Source of the DNA: Phycisphaerales bacterium UBA2218
GTDB taxonomy: Bacteria; Planctomycetota; Phycisphaerae; Sedimentisphaerales; Anaerobacaceae
Assembly (NCBI GenBank): GCA_002327785.1
Contig: DCUI01000041.1
Location: 678 to 55,067 of the forward strand
Direction: 5' to 3'
DNA length: 54,390 nucleotides
How positions within the stretch are numbered: the first letter of the stretch is position 1; every line of letters starts with the position of its first letter. The notes under the pieces are model-generated. The model was not told the origin of the DNA. It saw nothing but the letters and a program-made list of their open reading frames with translations, and made no database searches. The position numbers and the translations under genes were made by a program. This document shows positions 1-8,254 of the stretch, piece after piece.

Positions 1-713
1 GCGTTCGGGAGGGCCGCAAGATCGTGGCCTTGGCCCGGAAGTACGACACGGTCGTGGCCGTGGGCCACTCGGAGCGGTGCAACCCGGTCGCCCAGGCGAT
101 GAAGCGTCTGGACATCGAGCCGAAGTTCATCGAGGCCCACCGCGTGAGTCCCTACCCGTTCCGCTCGACCGACGTGGGCGTCGTCCTCGATATCATGATC
201 CACGACATCGACATCATCCTGTCCCTGGCCCGGAGCAAGATCAAGCGGGTGGACGCGGTCGGCGTCACCGTCATCGAGGGCGGCGAGGACATTTGCAGCG
301 CGCGGATCGTCTTCGAGAACGGCTGCATCGCCAACATCACCGCTTCTCGCCTGGCGCTCAAAACGGAGCGGCGGGTCCGTGTCTTCAGCCGCCAGGCCTA
401 CCTGAGCGTCGATTACCTCAAGAAGAGCGGTATCCTCATCAAGACCGACCCGAACAAGAACGTCGTCGGCATGATCAAGGAATGGCGTCAGCGCGGCGAT
501 TTCAACCCTGCCACCGTCAACTGGCCCGACCTGCTGCACGTCGAGCAGCTCGAAATCGACGACAAGGAGCCCGTCCGTCTCCAGCAGGAGGCATTTCTAC
601 GGGCCGTCAGAGACCGGTCCTTCACCCCCGAGGTCAGCGCCGAAGAAGGCCTGGCCGCCCTCCGCTGCGCCCAGAAGATCCTCCGAGCCGTCAAGAAGCA
701 CAAGTGGGACTGA
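1..713 (+). CDS. Gfo/Idh/MocA family oxidoreductase, 5'-truncated by the window edge
   Basis: The frame is open from base 3 to the TGA at 711-713, so the gene begins upstream of the window and the N-terminal part of the Rossmann NAD(P) domain is missing. What remains starts in the last strands of that domain (a GHSER-N-P stretch) and continues into the C-terminal alpha/beta substrate domain, with a DVGVVLDIMIHDIDIILSL segment and an FENGCIANITASR segment. Those two segments match cytosolic Gfo/Idh/MocA proteins, often annotated near lipid A or nucleotide-sugar genes. No Tat signal is visible in the part present, unlike the exported homolog at 4563. Substrate cannot be assigned. A short hairpin at 731-748 separates it from the convergent next gene. 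Confidence 0.85.
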   Translation, partial: VREGRKIVALARKYDTVVAVGHSERCNPVAQAMKRLDIEPKFIEAHRVSPYPFRSTDVGVVLDIMIHDIDIILSLARSKIKRVDAVGVTVIEGGEDICSARIVFENGCIANITASRLALKTERRVRVFSRQAYLSVDYLKKSGILIKTDPNKNVVGMIKEWRQRGDFNPATVNWPDLLHVEQLEIDDKEPVRLQQEAFLRAVRDRSFTPEVSAEEGLAALRCAQKILRAVKKHKWD

Positions 714-730
714 GGAGAGATGATTGTTGC

Positions 731-748
731 CCCGGATTGAAGTCCGGG
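731..748. terminator. Short inverted repeat between convergent genes
   Basis: CCCGGA and TCCGGG form a 6-bp stem around a 6-nt loop in the 39-bp gap between the convergent genes ending at 713 and 753. There is no T-run, so it is only a candidate bidirectional terminator. Confidence 0.3.
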
Positions 749-752
749 ACGG

Positions 753-1634
753 TCAATCCGCCGGGGCGTTTGGCTTGGCTATGGCGTGTTGGCGGGCCTC
801 GTGCATCAGGTCGTAGACCCAGTCCTCGAAGTAGAGGGGGTAGAGGTTCATTTTCTCGCTGGCCCACTGGATGCCCCCGCGGGTCAGGAGATCCTTGAGC
901 TGCTCCTGCTGCTCCGGGAAAAGCTCGGCGAGTCTCTTTTTGTACACGTGCCGGAGCATGCGCTGGCGTTTCTTGCGGGTCTGTTCATCCTTGTCCACGG
1001 CACGGAAGAACTGGCGGATCGTGCCGACCTTCATGCTGTCGTTCTTGAAGAAGGGGGCCAGCCGCTTGGGAATGGCGTCCGAGATCACGAATTCGTCGTC
1101 GATGCTCTGGAGCACGACCTCGCTGGGCTCGTAGTGCAGGAAGGGGTCGTAGAAGAAGGCCGCCGGATGAAAGTCCACCCGATGCGCCGCCAGGTGCGGC
1201 ACGAACAGCTCCGCGAACCCCCCGTTGCGGAACAGGTTCAGGGGCCCGTCGCCGATGCAGATGCTGTAGCACAGCTTGTTGAAGTCCCTGCGGTTGTATC
1301 CGACGATGGCGTTGAAGGCGTGGCGAAGCTTGGGCAGTGTGGCCCGCCGCACGTCGAAGATGATCAGCCGCGAGGAGGCGGTCTGGGGCGCCGTTCGCTC
1401 CATCTCCTCCAGGGCATCGCGAACATTCGTCCCGCGCGGACAGATCAGCCTGCATCGCACGAGGCGTTTGTCCGCGCCGATCCTCTCGCAGACGTCGTCG
1501 GCCAGAGTTGGGTCGAGCGTCAGCACATGGATATAATCGCGTCTCCTGGGATGACTGAGGATATCCTGTTTGCTGTCGGTGATTGTGTATTTGTCTTCGT
1601 ACACGTTCTTCCGCCTTTTGCGACGAAACCGCAA
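753..1634 (-). CDS. Conserved-looking hypothetical protein, 293 aa
   Basis: I do not recognise this protein. It has a basic N-terminus (RFRRKRRKN), no signal peptide and no membrane segment, so it is probably cytosolic. The central part has alternating hydrophobic strands (RLIIFDVRRATLPKL) followed by an aromatic-rich region; the C-terminal third is helical and highly charged (KKRQRMLRHVYKKRLAELF). The first possible codon in the listed frame is TTG at 1634. A GTG at 1604, preceded by a purine-rich stretch, is an equally good start and would remove the basic tail. It stands alone between a convergent neighbour and a thioesterase gene on the same strand, 93 bp upstream. The frame is long and open, so it is likely a real gene. 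Confidence 0.6.
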   Translation of the reverse strand: MRFRRKRRKNVYEDKYTITDSKQDILSHPRRRDYIHVLTLDPTLADDVCERIGADKRLVRCRLICPRGTNVRDALEEMERTAPQTASSRLIIFDVRRATLPKLRHAFNAIVGYNRRDFNKLCYSICIGDGPLNLFRNGGFAELFVPHLAAHRVDFHPAAFFYDPFLHYEPSEVVLQSIDDEFVISDAIPKRLAPFFKNDSMKVGTIRQFFRAVDKDEQTRKKRQRMLRHVYKKRLAELFPEQQEQLKDLLTRGGIQWASEKMNLYPLYFEDWVYDLMHEARQHAIAKPNAPAD

Positions 1635-1727
1635 ACACTCGTCATGGTTTCATACGTTCGTCCGGCAGAGGTGTTCGGCCCGTCGCCGGCAGGACCGAAC
1701 CGGCCGGAAGGATCGATGTGATCCCGT

Positions 1728-2234
1728 TCATTCCCTCCACGGTTGATTCTCCTGGTCGATTGCCTTGAGCCGTTCCTTGCGGGCCCGGACCCGCAGCCGG
1801 GCGTTTTCATGGCGTCGTTTCTCTTCGGGAGTCTGCGGCGACACCGGCGAAACCGCGACGGGCCTCTTGTTCTCGTCAAGCGCCACGATCGTCAGGTGGG
1901 CCGTGGTGGCGAGCGCCTGTCGGCCGCTGTAGGGATCTTCGCGGATGACCTGGACGCCGACCTCCATCGAGGACCGGCTCACGTAGTTGACCGCCGCCTT
2001 GAGGATGACGTGGTCGCCGATGCGGATGGGCTGTCGAAAGATCAGCGAATCGATCCCGGCCGTCACGACCTCCCGGCCGCAGTGGCGCTGGGCGGCCATG
2101 GCGGCCGTCATGTCGATCCAGCCGACGATGGCCCCGCCGAAGGCGGTCCCCTGCGGATTGGCCTGCGTCGGCATCACGAGATAGCGGGTTTCCACCGCAC
2201 TTTCACCGGGCGTTTTGCCTTCAGAACTCTTCAT
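1728..2234 (-). CDS. Acyl-CoA thioesterase, hotdog fold (YciA/BACH type)
   Basis: The protein (168 aa from ATG 2234; an in-frame upstream ATG at 2270 would add 12 residues) carries the hotdog pattern MPTQANPQGTAFGGAIVGWI followed by a DMTAAMAAQRH helix. That is the usual placement of the catalytic acidic residue and acyl-CoA pocket in YciA/acyl-CoA hydrolase proteins, which cleave acyl-CoA to free acid and CoA in the cytosol. The beta strands SLIFRQPIRIGDHVILKA and SSMEVGVQV complete the fold. The C-terminal 40 residues are basic and charged and probably not part of the domain. No strong Shine-Dalgarno is visible for either start. Neighbours give no pathway clue. Confidence 0.85.
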   Translation of the reverse strand: MKSSEGKTPGESAVETRYLVMPTQANPQGTAFGGAIVGWIDMTAAMAAQRHCGREVVTAGIDSLIFRQPIRIGDHVILKAAVNYVSRSSMEVGVQVIREDPYSGRQALATTAHLTIVALDENKRPVAVSPVSPQTPEEKRRHENARLRVRARKERLKAIDQENQPWRE

Positions 2235-2370
2235 GACGACATAATGTCGCGATCCCGGCTGCCAAGTCAACAGCCTGTCGGCGGAAATCCGCCGGTGGCC
2301 CGGTGGGCAAGAAGATCATTGGCCGTCGTGTTTTCTTGTATATCAGTACCATGCCCGAAAGCGTGATATG

Positions 2371-2389
2371 ATGGAAATGGCCATTCCAT
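2371..2389. promoter_or_regulatory. Near-palindrome upstream of the ECF sigma gene
   Basis: The arms ATGGA and TCCAT enclose the perfect palindrome ATGGCCAT, with one extra A on the left arm. It lies about 15 bp before the sigma factor ATG at 2405, where an operator or 5' RNA element would sit. No protein can be assigned. Confidence 0.3.
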
Positions 2390-2404
2390 CTGTCTGGTAG
2401 ACCG

Positions 2405-2947
2405 ATGCTGGAAGACGAACTGCTGAAACTGAGGTTTCTCTGCGGGAGCTCCGCCGCTCTGGCGCGGATCTACCAGAAGTACGCAGACCGGCTTCTGGTT
2501 CTGGCAGGCCAGCTTCTGAGCGATGCGAATGCGGCCGAGGATGTTCTCCACGACGTCTTCCTCAAGTTCGCCCAGTCCGACGACACCTTCCGGATAACCG
2601 GGAGCTTGCGGAGTTACCTGGCGACTTGCGTGGCCAACCGCGCGCGGGACCTCCTCCGGCAACGCCGGTCCTCCAGGGCCGGGTCTGCTCGGACTTGGGC
2701 GGATCCTGGCGGCGTCGCCGAGCCATTTGAAGCCGTCGTAAGTGCCGAAGACGCCCGGGCGGCGGCACAGGCGCTTGCCGAGTTGCCGTATGAGCAACGC
2801 GAAGCGGTGCTGCTGCACGTCACGGCGGACATGAAGTTCCGGGAGATCGCCCGAATGCAAGGCGTGTCCCTGCGTACGGCCCAGGGCCGATACCGATATG
2901 CCATGAACAAGCTACGCTCGATGCTGGCTCAGGGGGATGAGGCATGA
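2405..2947 (+). CDS. ECF-type RNA polymerase sigma-70 factor
   Basis: This 180-residue protein has the two-domain layout of ECF sigma factors. Region 2 covers about residues 15-90, with the helix SDANAAEDVLHDVFLKF that contacts core polymerase and the -10 element, then SLRSYLATCVANRARDLLRQ. Region 4 covers about residues 120-175, with ELPYEQREAVLLH followed by a helix-turn-helix (FREIARMQGVSLRTAQGRYR) that would read the -35 element. A variable linker joins them. Its stop overlaps the start of the next gene (ATGA at 2944-2947), so the two are translationally coupled, as is common for sigma factors and their regulators. Confidence 0.92.
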   Translation: MLEDELLKLRFLCGSSAALARIYQKYADRLLVLAGQLLSDANAAEDVLHDVFLKFAQSDDTFRITGSLRSYLATCVANRARDLLRQRRSSRAGSARTWADPGGVAEPFEAVVSAEDARAAAQALAELPYEQREAVLLHVTADMKFREIARMQGVSLRTAQGRYRYAMNKLRSMLAQGDEA

Positions 2948-4347
2948 GCGACCGAAACTACATCGAGAAATGCATCAAGAGCCTGCGCCCTCCCACAGGC
3001 GCAGACATACAAGGCCGCATTCTGGAGGACATCCTTCGCGTGCAGGCCGAGACCAGAATCGCTCGGTCGGCGCGCCGCCATGCGGCTATAAGGAGACTCA
3101 TCATGACAAACTGGATGCTGAAGATAGGCGGTCTCGGTACGATCTTCGTCGTTGCAGTTGTTCTCCTCGCGCATCTTGGCGGGGGCACGGCCGCGCTGGC
3201 CGAGGTTCTCGAACATATCCAACGGGACAGCTACAGCTTCACCTTGACCATTCGTTCCGGGCAGGCCGACAGAGTGCTGCGAGGTCTGGTGTACCCGGGC
3301 GGGCGCGTACGTTTCGACTCCGGGCACGGGACAGGAGCGTCGAGCACCATCGTGGACCTTGAGCCTGGCAGGCGCCTGCTCCTGTCTCACGGGTCGAAGA
3401 CAGCACGATACGTGGAGGGACGGGACGAGTTGACCTACATGGGCTCCGACAGGCTGCTGCTGTTGTGCTCGCGGCCCATGGAGAGCCTCTGGCACCTGCG
3501 CGACGGTACGGAAAACGACCTGGGCCAGGAAACGATTGCCGGGATGAAGGCGCGGGGCTTCCACATCGTGCACGAGGACGAGTATTTCCGCAATGAGATC
3601 ACCCTGTGGGCGGAGCTGCGTTCGGGCTGGCCCCTGCGTGTGGAGATCGCCTCGACAGCCCGCAAGCCTCCAAAAGATCGGTTGGACTTTGTCCTGGAAG
3701 ACTTCGTGACGGAGAGCAACCTGGACGGGGAGTTGTTCCGTCTGGAGGTCCCTCCCGGTTATGCCCTGTCGGGCCAGAGGAATCCACCCGAGACGGCCTC
3801 CGAAGATCAAAGTCCCGACGAGGCCGGCAAAGTCAAGGAGAGCTTCCGCCTCTGGTCGCAGGGTCGGAACGACGAGGCCCTGGCTCTTCTCCTGAGCGTG
3901 GACTGGGATAGGCCGATGGTCTTTGCCGATGAACCCTACGTCTTCAGTCTGACGGAACAGGCGGTGGCCTCGCTGGGACAGGCAGGCAAGGACGAGTTGG
4001 TGCCTGTGATTCTTGAGCAGTGCAATCAGCTACGCAAGATCTGCTTTGCCCTGGTGGACCGGGCCAAGGAGGCCAGGTCGGCGCAGGACTATGCGCGGGC
4101 GGAAACCTGCCTCATGACCGCCTTGCACCTGGGTGAACTGGCTAATCGCGATCCCGGGGGCACATTCATCGCACAACTCACGGGCATCGCGGCCCGGAAG
4201 CTGAGCCTTGTGCGGTTGAAATCGCTCTATGAGGAGATGAACGCCAGGGAAAAACTCGTCGACACCGAGTTGAAGATCCAGCAGGTCGACGCCGAGCACC
4301 AGGCCCTCGCGGAGAAAGCTCGTGGACAGAACGCGCCCACGAAGTAG
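2944..4347 (+). CDS. Membrane-anchored putative sigma-factor regulator
   Basis: The protein has a charged cytosolic N-terminus of about 55 residues, one transmembrane helix at about residues 60-78 (GGLGTIFVVAVVLLAHL), then a large extracytoplasmic part. That part starts with ALAEVLEHIQ and is rich in beta strands (about 90-280), resembling the LolA/MucB-like folds found after the membrane helix in planctomycete anti-sigma-type proteins. The last 150 residues are helical (QDYARAETCLMTALHLGEL) and look TPR-like. The ATGA overlap with the sigma gene suggests it controls that sigma factor. No zinc-binding anti-sigma motif (HxxxCxxC) is visible in the short N-terminus, so the mechanism is inferred from context only. 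Confidence 0.6.
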   Translation: MSDRNYIEKCIKSLRPPTGADIQGRILEDILRVQAETRIARSARRHAAIRRLIMTNWMLKIGGLGTIFVVAVVLLAHLGGGTAALAEVLEHIQRDSYSFTLTIRSGQADRVLRGLVYPGGRVRFDSGHGTGASSTIVDLEPGRRLLLSHGSKTARYVEGRDELTYMGSDRLLLLCSRPMESLWHLRDGTENDLGQETIAGMKARGFHIVHEDEYFRNEITLWAELRSGWPLRVEIASTARKPPKDRLDFVLEDFVTESNLDGELFRLEVPPGYALSGQRNPPETASEDQSPDEAGKVKESFRLWSQGRNDEALALLLSVDWDRPMVFADEPYVFSLTEQAVASLGQAGKDELVPVILEQCNQLRKICFALVDRAKEARSAQDYARAETCLMTALHLGELANRDPGGTFIAQLTGIAARKLSLVRLKSLYEEMNAREKLVDTELKIQQVDAEHQALAEKARGQNAPTK

Positions 4348-4389
4348 CCGAGCGTGCTTTCGACCTGCCGAATCGATGCTGTTTCACGG

Positions 4390-4420
4390 TCCCAGGCGCC
4401 AGTTGACACCGCGCCTGGGA
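4390..4420 (+). terminator. Strong hairpin after the sigma operon
   Basis: A 10-bp perfect stem, TCCCAGGCGC (4390-4399) with GCGCCTGGGA (4411-4420), encloses an 11-nt loop, 43 bases after the stop codon at 4347. No T-tract follows, so termination efficiency is uncertain. Confidence 0.5.
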
Positions 4421-4562
4421 TCCCGTCCGGATTGACGTACAGATCCACCATTTTGCGCAGAGCCGGCTTGATTGTCGGGGCATCCTCGGATAGGATGGCG
4501 GCTTGTATCCTCAAGTGACAATGTTCACAACCGCAACCACACAGCAACAGGAGGACAACAGC

Positions 4563-5885
4563 ATGCAACGACGCGATTTCCTCAAAACCGCCGCCATGGC
4601 CGGGACCGGATGGTCCATCGTGCCCAGCAGCGTGCTCACCGGCGCGCCCAGCAACAAGCTCAACGTGGCCCTGATCGGGACCTGGGGCCGGGGTGAAGCA
4701 CATTTCGACGCCCTCAAGGACGAGAACGTGGTCGCCCTGTGCGACGTGAACGAGGATCACCTGGAGTTCGGCGCCAAGCGGTTCCCCAACGCCAAGAAAT
4801 ACGTCGATTGGCGCAAGTGCCTCGACCAGAAAGATCTGGACGCCGTCGTCTGCTGCACGGCGGACCACACGCACGCGTTCATCGCCAACTGGGCGCTGAA
4901 TCGCGACCTGCACTGCTACATGGAGAAGCCGCTGGCCATCAGCGTCGAGGAGGCTCGCATCGTCCGCGCCAACTGGCTCAAGAGAAGGAACAGGCTGGCC
5001 ACGCAGGTCGGCATGCAACGCCACGCGCACCCGAACTTCAACCGCGTGCAGGAACTGATCCGCGACGGTGCGATCGGCGAGCTCAAGGAGGCGTACGCTT
5101 GGGGCAATCGGCAGATCCGCCGGCCCGGCTACCTGCCCGCGCAGGGCGATCCGCCCAAGGGTCTCCACTACGATCTGTGGATCGGACCGTCGCCGTTCCA
5201 TCCGTACAATCCAGGCTACTTCTCGGGCGGCCCCGGCGCCAACTGCCTCCAATGGAACATGTACTGGGACTTCGGCGCCGGCCAGATCGGCGACATGGGC
5301 AGCCACACGATGGACATCCTCTGGGACGCCGTCGGGTTCGCGCTGCCGACCTCGATGGAGGCCAAGGGCGAGGCCTTCAATCCTGATGTGACGCCGGTCG
5401 AGATGGAGAGCCATGGCGTGCTGCCTGCCAACGATTGGCGCGGCGAGATCGGCGTACACTGGTATCAGGGCGGCGCGATGCCCCGGACCCCGCGGGATTG
5501 GGTCGATCTAAACAAGATCGGGCACGGCGCGATGTTCAAGGGCTCCAAGGGCTACGTGATCTCCGATTTCACCTCCCGCCTGGTCATCCCGTTTGGCGAC
5601 AACGCGGACATGAGTTACTACAACCGCCGGCCGAAGGAGAAGATGCTCCCGGATGTCGGGCACTTCCAGAAGGAATGGACCAACGCCTGCAAGGGCAACC
5701 TCAAGACCTCGTGCGATTTCGAGTACAGCGGCACGATGATCGAGACGATGCTCCTGGGTCTGGTGGCCTACCGTATGGGCAAGAAGCTCGAATACGACGG
5801 CGCCACGGGCCGCGTCACGAACTGCCCGGAGGCGAACGAGCTGCTCAGCCGCAAGTACCGCGAAGGCTGGACGCTCGACGGCTGA
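4563..5885 (+). CDS. Tat-exported Gfo/Idh/MocA family oxidoreductase
   Basis: ATG 4563 is chosen over the upstream TTG because GGAGG lies 8 bases before it and translation then begins with a twin-arginine signal (MQRRDFLKTAAMAGTGWS). The mature part has a Rossmann domain (NVALIGTWGRGEAHF; an unusual T-W in place of the common G-V in the glycine motif), an ALCDVNEDHL strand end, and the family EKP motif (CYMEKPLAISVEEA, about residues 120-130). The C-terminal domain contains DMGSHTMDILWD, typical of exported planctomycete homologs that act on sugars or sugar derivatives in the periplasm-like compartment. The family oxidises or reduces sugar carbons with NAD(P) or a tightly bound cofactor. The exact substrate is unknown. 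Confidence 0.88.
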   Translation: MQRRDFLKTAAMAGTGWSIVPSSVLTGAPSNKLNVALIGTWGRGEAHFDALKDENVVALCDVNEDHLEFGAKRFPNAKKYVDWRKCLDQKDLDAVVCCTADHTHAFIANWALNRDLHCYMEKPLAISVEEARIVRANWLKRRNRLATQVGMQRHAHPNFNRVQELIRDGAIGELKEAYAWGNRQIRRPGYLPAQGDPPKGLHYDLWIGPSPFHPYNPGYFSGGPGANCLQWNMYWDFGAGQIGDMGSHTMDILWDAVGFALPTSMEAKGEAFNPDVTPVEMESHGVLPANDWRGEIGVHWYQGGAMPRTPRDWVDLNKIGHGAMFKGSKGYVISDFTSRLVIPFGDNADMSYYNRRPKEKMLPDVGHFQKEWTNACKGNLKTSCDFEYSGTMIETMLLGLVAYRMGKKLEYDGATGRVTNCPEANELLSRKYREGWTLDG

Positions 5886-6213
5886 GAGTCCGCCCTGTGA
5901 AGGCATCGCCTGGAGAGTATCCGGAAACAACAAGGGGTCTCGTGTCCGATGGTCGGCGTCAGCGCCGGCAGCCCTCGGCCGGGAGGCCCCTTTCTTTCCA
6001 CATTGCCAAGCCGAGCCGCCGGCCGGGACCCCCAATGCCGCCCGTGGTCCACTGCGAACGGCGCCACTGAGCGTTCCATTGCCATCCTTGTCCTTGTCTT
6101 CGATGAGGCGTTTGGCGGTGTCGTCCAAGTCGCCGGGGGGACGCGAGACATTTGCCCCATGCAGACCAAAGACTGTGTCTAAGCCGATGCTCGATACATC
6201 CATATACACCATT
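5886..6213. other. Intergenic region with no gene identified
   Basis: This 328-bp gap lies between convergent genes. Open frames that cross it are antisense shadows of the neighbours. A G/C-rich stretch near 5960-5995 could form secondary structure, but I see no convincing terminator or promoter. Confidence 0.5.
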
Positions 6214-6960
6214 TCAATCCATGATCAAGCCGCCGTTTACGTCAAGGATTTCTCCCGTGATGTATCGGGCCCGGTCGGAGGCCAAAAACAAGACGGCCTG
6301 GGCCACGTCCTCAGGTTTACCATATTCCTTGAAGGGGATCTTGGCGGCAAATGTTTCGTTTTCTTCTTCGCCCCACGCATCGGTCATCTCTGTTTTGGTA
6401 GGTCCGGGGCAAACCGCGTTGACGTTGATCTTATAAGGAGCGGCCTCCAAAGCCAAGCTCTTGGTGAGACACATAACACCAGCTTTGCTCGCGGAGTAGT
6501 GCGCGCCCGCAGCAATCCCGCCGATCTTGCCCGCCGCGGAGGCGATATTGATGATTTTCCCGCTCCTTTGCGCCTGCATGTGGCGAAATACCTCTCTGCT
6601 GAACAAGAACACGCCGCGCAAGTTCACCGCCATGGTGCGGTCCCAGTCCGCCACCTCAATTTGAAGAAGGGGAATCATTTTGCAGATTCCGGCACAGTTG
6701 ACCAGAATATCAATTTTGCCAAATTCCTTTAGGGTCAACGCAACCGCGTTTCTTACATCCGTCTCATCAGAGACGTCCGCGACAATGCCAACAACCGGCG
6801 TCCTTTCATTTTGCAGCCTATGGACCTCTGCATCCAACGCCGATTGATCCAAATCGACTAACGCGACCCGCACTCCTTCTTCGGCGAAGAGCTGACTGAT
6901 TGAGCGGCCAATCCCGTTGGCCGCACCGGTTACGATCGCGACCTTATCTTTTAATTGCAT
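6214..6960 (-). CDS. SDR family oxidoreductase (FabG-like)
   Basis: This is a classical short-chain dehydrogenase of 248 residues: cofactor motif TGAANGIG near residue 11, NCAG at about 88-91, and the catalytic set S141, Y155 and K159 in HYSASK. An aspartate after the second strand (LVDLDQS) favours NAD over NADP. The C-terminal DVNGGLIMD is typical. ATG 6960 is preferred because AAGGAC is correctly spaced; ATG 6963 is adjacent. The gene overlaps the end of the LarA-like gene by about 17 bp, so the two are co-transcribed and probably act on the same hydroxy-acid or sugar-acid series. Its substrate is probably a secondary alcohol of a sugar or hydroxy acid. This is inferred from context only. 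Confidence 0.9.
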   Translation of the reverse strand: MQLKDKVAIVTGAANGIGRSISQLFAEEGVRVALVDLDQSALDAEVHRLQNERTPVVGIVADVSDETDVRNAVALTLKEFGKIDILVNCAGICKMIPLLQIEVADWDRTMAVNLRGVFLFSREVFRHMQAQRSGKIINIASAAGKIGGIAAGAHYSASKAGVMCLTKSLALEAAPYKINVNAVCPGPTKTEMTDAWGEEENETFAAKIPFKEYGKPEDVAQAVLFLASDRARYITGEILDVNGGLIMD

Positions 6961-8254
6961 CATATCGTCCTTCGTTGGGTTTCAATGGCAACATTCTGGC
7001 CGCATCTTTCAGGACCGCCACCGTGGCAGATGGACCGTATATTTCGAGCGCCTTTCTAAATGCCTCCTGCGGCGTTGGTGACCAGGAAAAGCCAACCTTG
7101 TGCGCCTGTTGTTTTGTAATACCTTCGGAGACTAAAATCAATCGGGCCTTTTCAATTGCCACGGCGCTGGCCTGGACCATATGTACGCCGACAACCTTGT
7201 GCCTTATTACTCCACTGTGGACCATCTTCTTGATCTGCTCGACGGGGAGATAGCCGAATTCGAGTATTTCACTGTGTGTTTGGCTGAAGCCCTCATGGCA
7301 AGGGGATACGAGGATCACGACCCCCCCTTTCTTGACGATTTCACCGGCGGTATCCAGCGCTTTATTGGCCTGCCAAAACTCGTTGTCAAAGGGAAAGCTA
7401 TCGGCAATGACGATGTCAAATTCGTGGGGAATGGGTACCCCGTATACGTCTCTGGCGATGCTGCACCCATGCCGATGGGCTGTGACCATATCTCCAGCGA
7501 CGGCGCCCACGATCTGATTGTTTGTATTCAAGATGACGTTTACGAGAAAAGCGAGCCCCGCTTTTCTCGCCAGCAGATCAATGGACTCTCGTATCCGATT
7601 GTCGGCTTTTCCCAAGACATGATGTGAAGGCACATCGATTCGCGTCCAATGCATCTGGTCCACGGTGACCTGACCACTCACACCGGGCACAAGGATCTTG
7701 CCTCCCCCGGTAAATCCGCAGATATCGATGGGCATAATGGAGCCAAGGCCAACCACCAGATCGGCTTGCCGCACCCGCTTGTTGATCCACACCGGGACGT
7801 CTTGGTCGGTATCCCCGATATAATCAAGACACTCCGGGTTATCCCATTGATGATTATGGACCCGGTAACCGGAGGCTGTCTTGGGCCCCAATTTGGCGGT
7901 GATTTCTTCCGGCGTCATGGCCCGATGCGTGCCCAACGCCATCAAAAACTCAATCTGTTCCGTTGAGGCCCCGGCCTGGTGCAGTTCGTCAAGGACGAGC
8001 TCGACAAACTCGTGCACCGGTGTCGGACGCGAAACATCGTCTGAGACGATCAGGATTCTTCTCTTATGAGCGGCCAACTCCCGAAGGGGTCTGGCACCCA
8101 AGGGATTCCTCAACGCGCTTTGGACCAGTTCAAAGCCATTTCCAGAAGGCTGATACGCCGGCAAAGAAAACACCCGAGGATGCATACTATCCGGTATGGT
8201 CAGCAAATCTACATTTGAATAAGGGAATTCGATTTCCACTTGGTCGTGCCTCAT
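6944..8254 (-). CDS. LarA-like protein (nickel-dependent lactate racemase family, DUF2088)
   Basis: The 436-residue length and motif order match the LarA family, whose members use a nickel-pincer nucleotide to racemise or epimerise 2-hydroxy acids. Visible are SDDVSRPTP (71-79), H110 in GTHR, K186 in GFTGGGKILVPG and H202 in DQMHW. They fall two residues beyond the H108, K184 and H200 I recall for Lactobacillus LarA (catalytic base, pincer-lysine, nickel ligand). The position expected for the second catalytic histidine (H174, ten residues before the lysine) is isoleucine here (I176 in SIMPIDICG). So substrate or reaction may differ from lactate racemisation. The cofactor genes larB, larC and larE are not in the window. 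The start at 8254 overlaps the stop of an upstream transposase remnant (ATGA). Confidence 0.85.
   Translation of the reverse strand: MRHDQVEIEFPYSNVDLLTIPDSMHPRVFSLPAYQPSGNGFELVQSALRNPLGARPLRELAAHKRRILIVSDDVSRPTPVHEFVELVLDELHQAGASTEQIEFLMALGTHRAMTPEEITAKLGPKTASGYRVHNHQWDNPECLDYIGDTDQDVPVWINKRVRQADLVVGLGSIMPIDICGFTGGGKILVPGVSGQVTVDQMHWTRIDVPSHHVLGKADNRIRESIDLLARKAGLAFLVNVILNTNNQIVGAVAGDMVTAHRHGCSIARDVYGVPIPHEFDIVIADSFPFDNEFWQANKALDTAGEIVKKGGVVILVSPCHEGFSQTHSEILEFGYLPVEQIKKMVHSGVIRHKVVGVHMVQASAVAIEKARLILVSEGITKQQAHKVGFSWSPTPQEAFRKALEIYGPSATVAVLKDAARMLPLKPNEGRYDAIKR

Noticed and set aside
786..1721. 311-codon plus-strand frame
   Set aside because: Antisense of the 293-residue protein; repetitive hydrophobic and basic composition and no start signal, although the choice of strand here is less certain than elsewhere.
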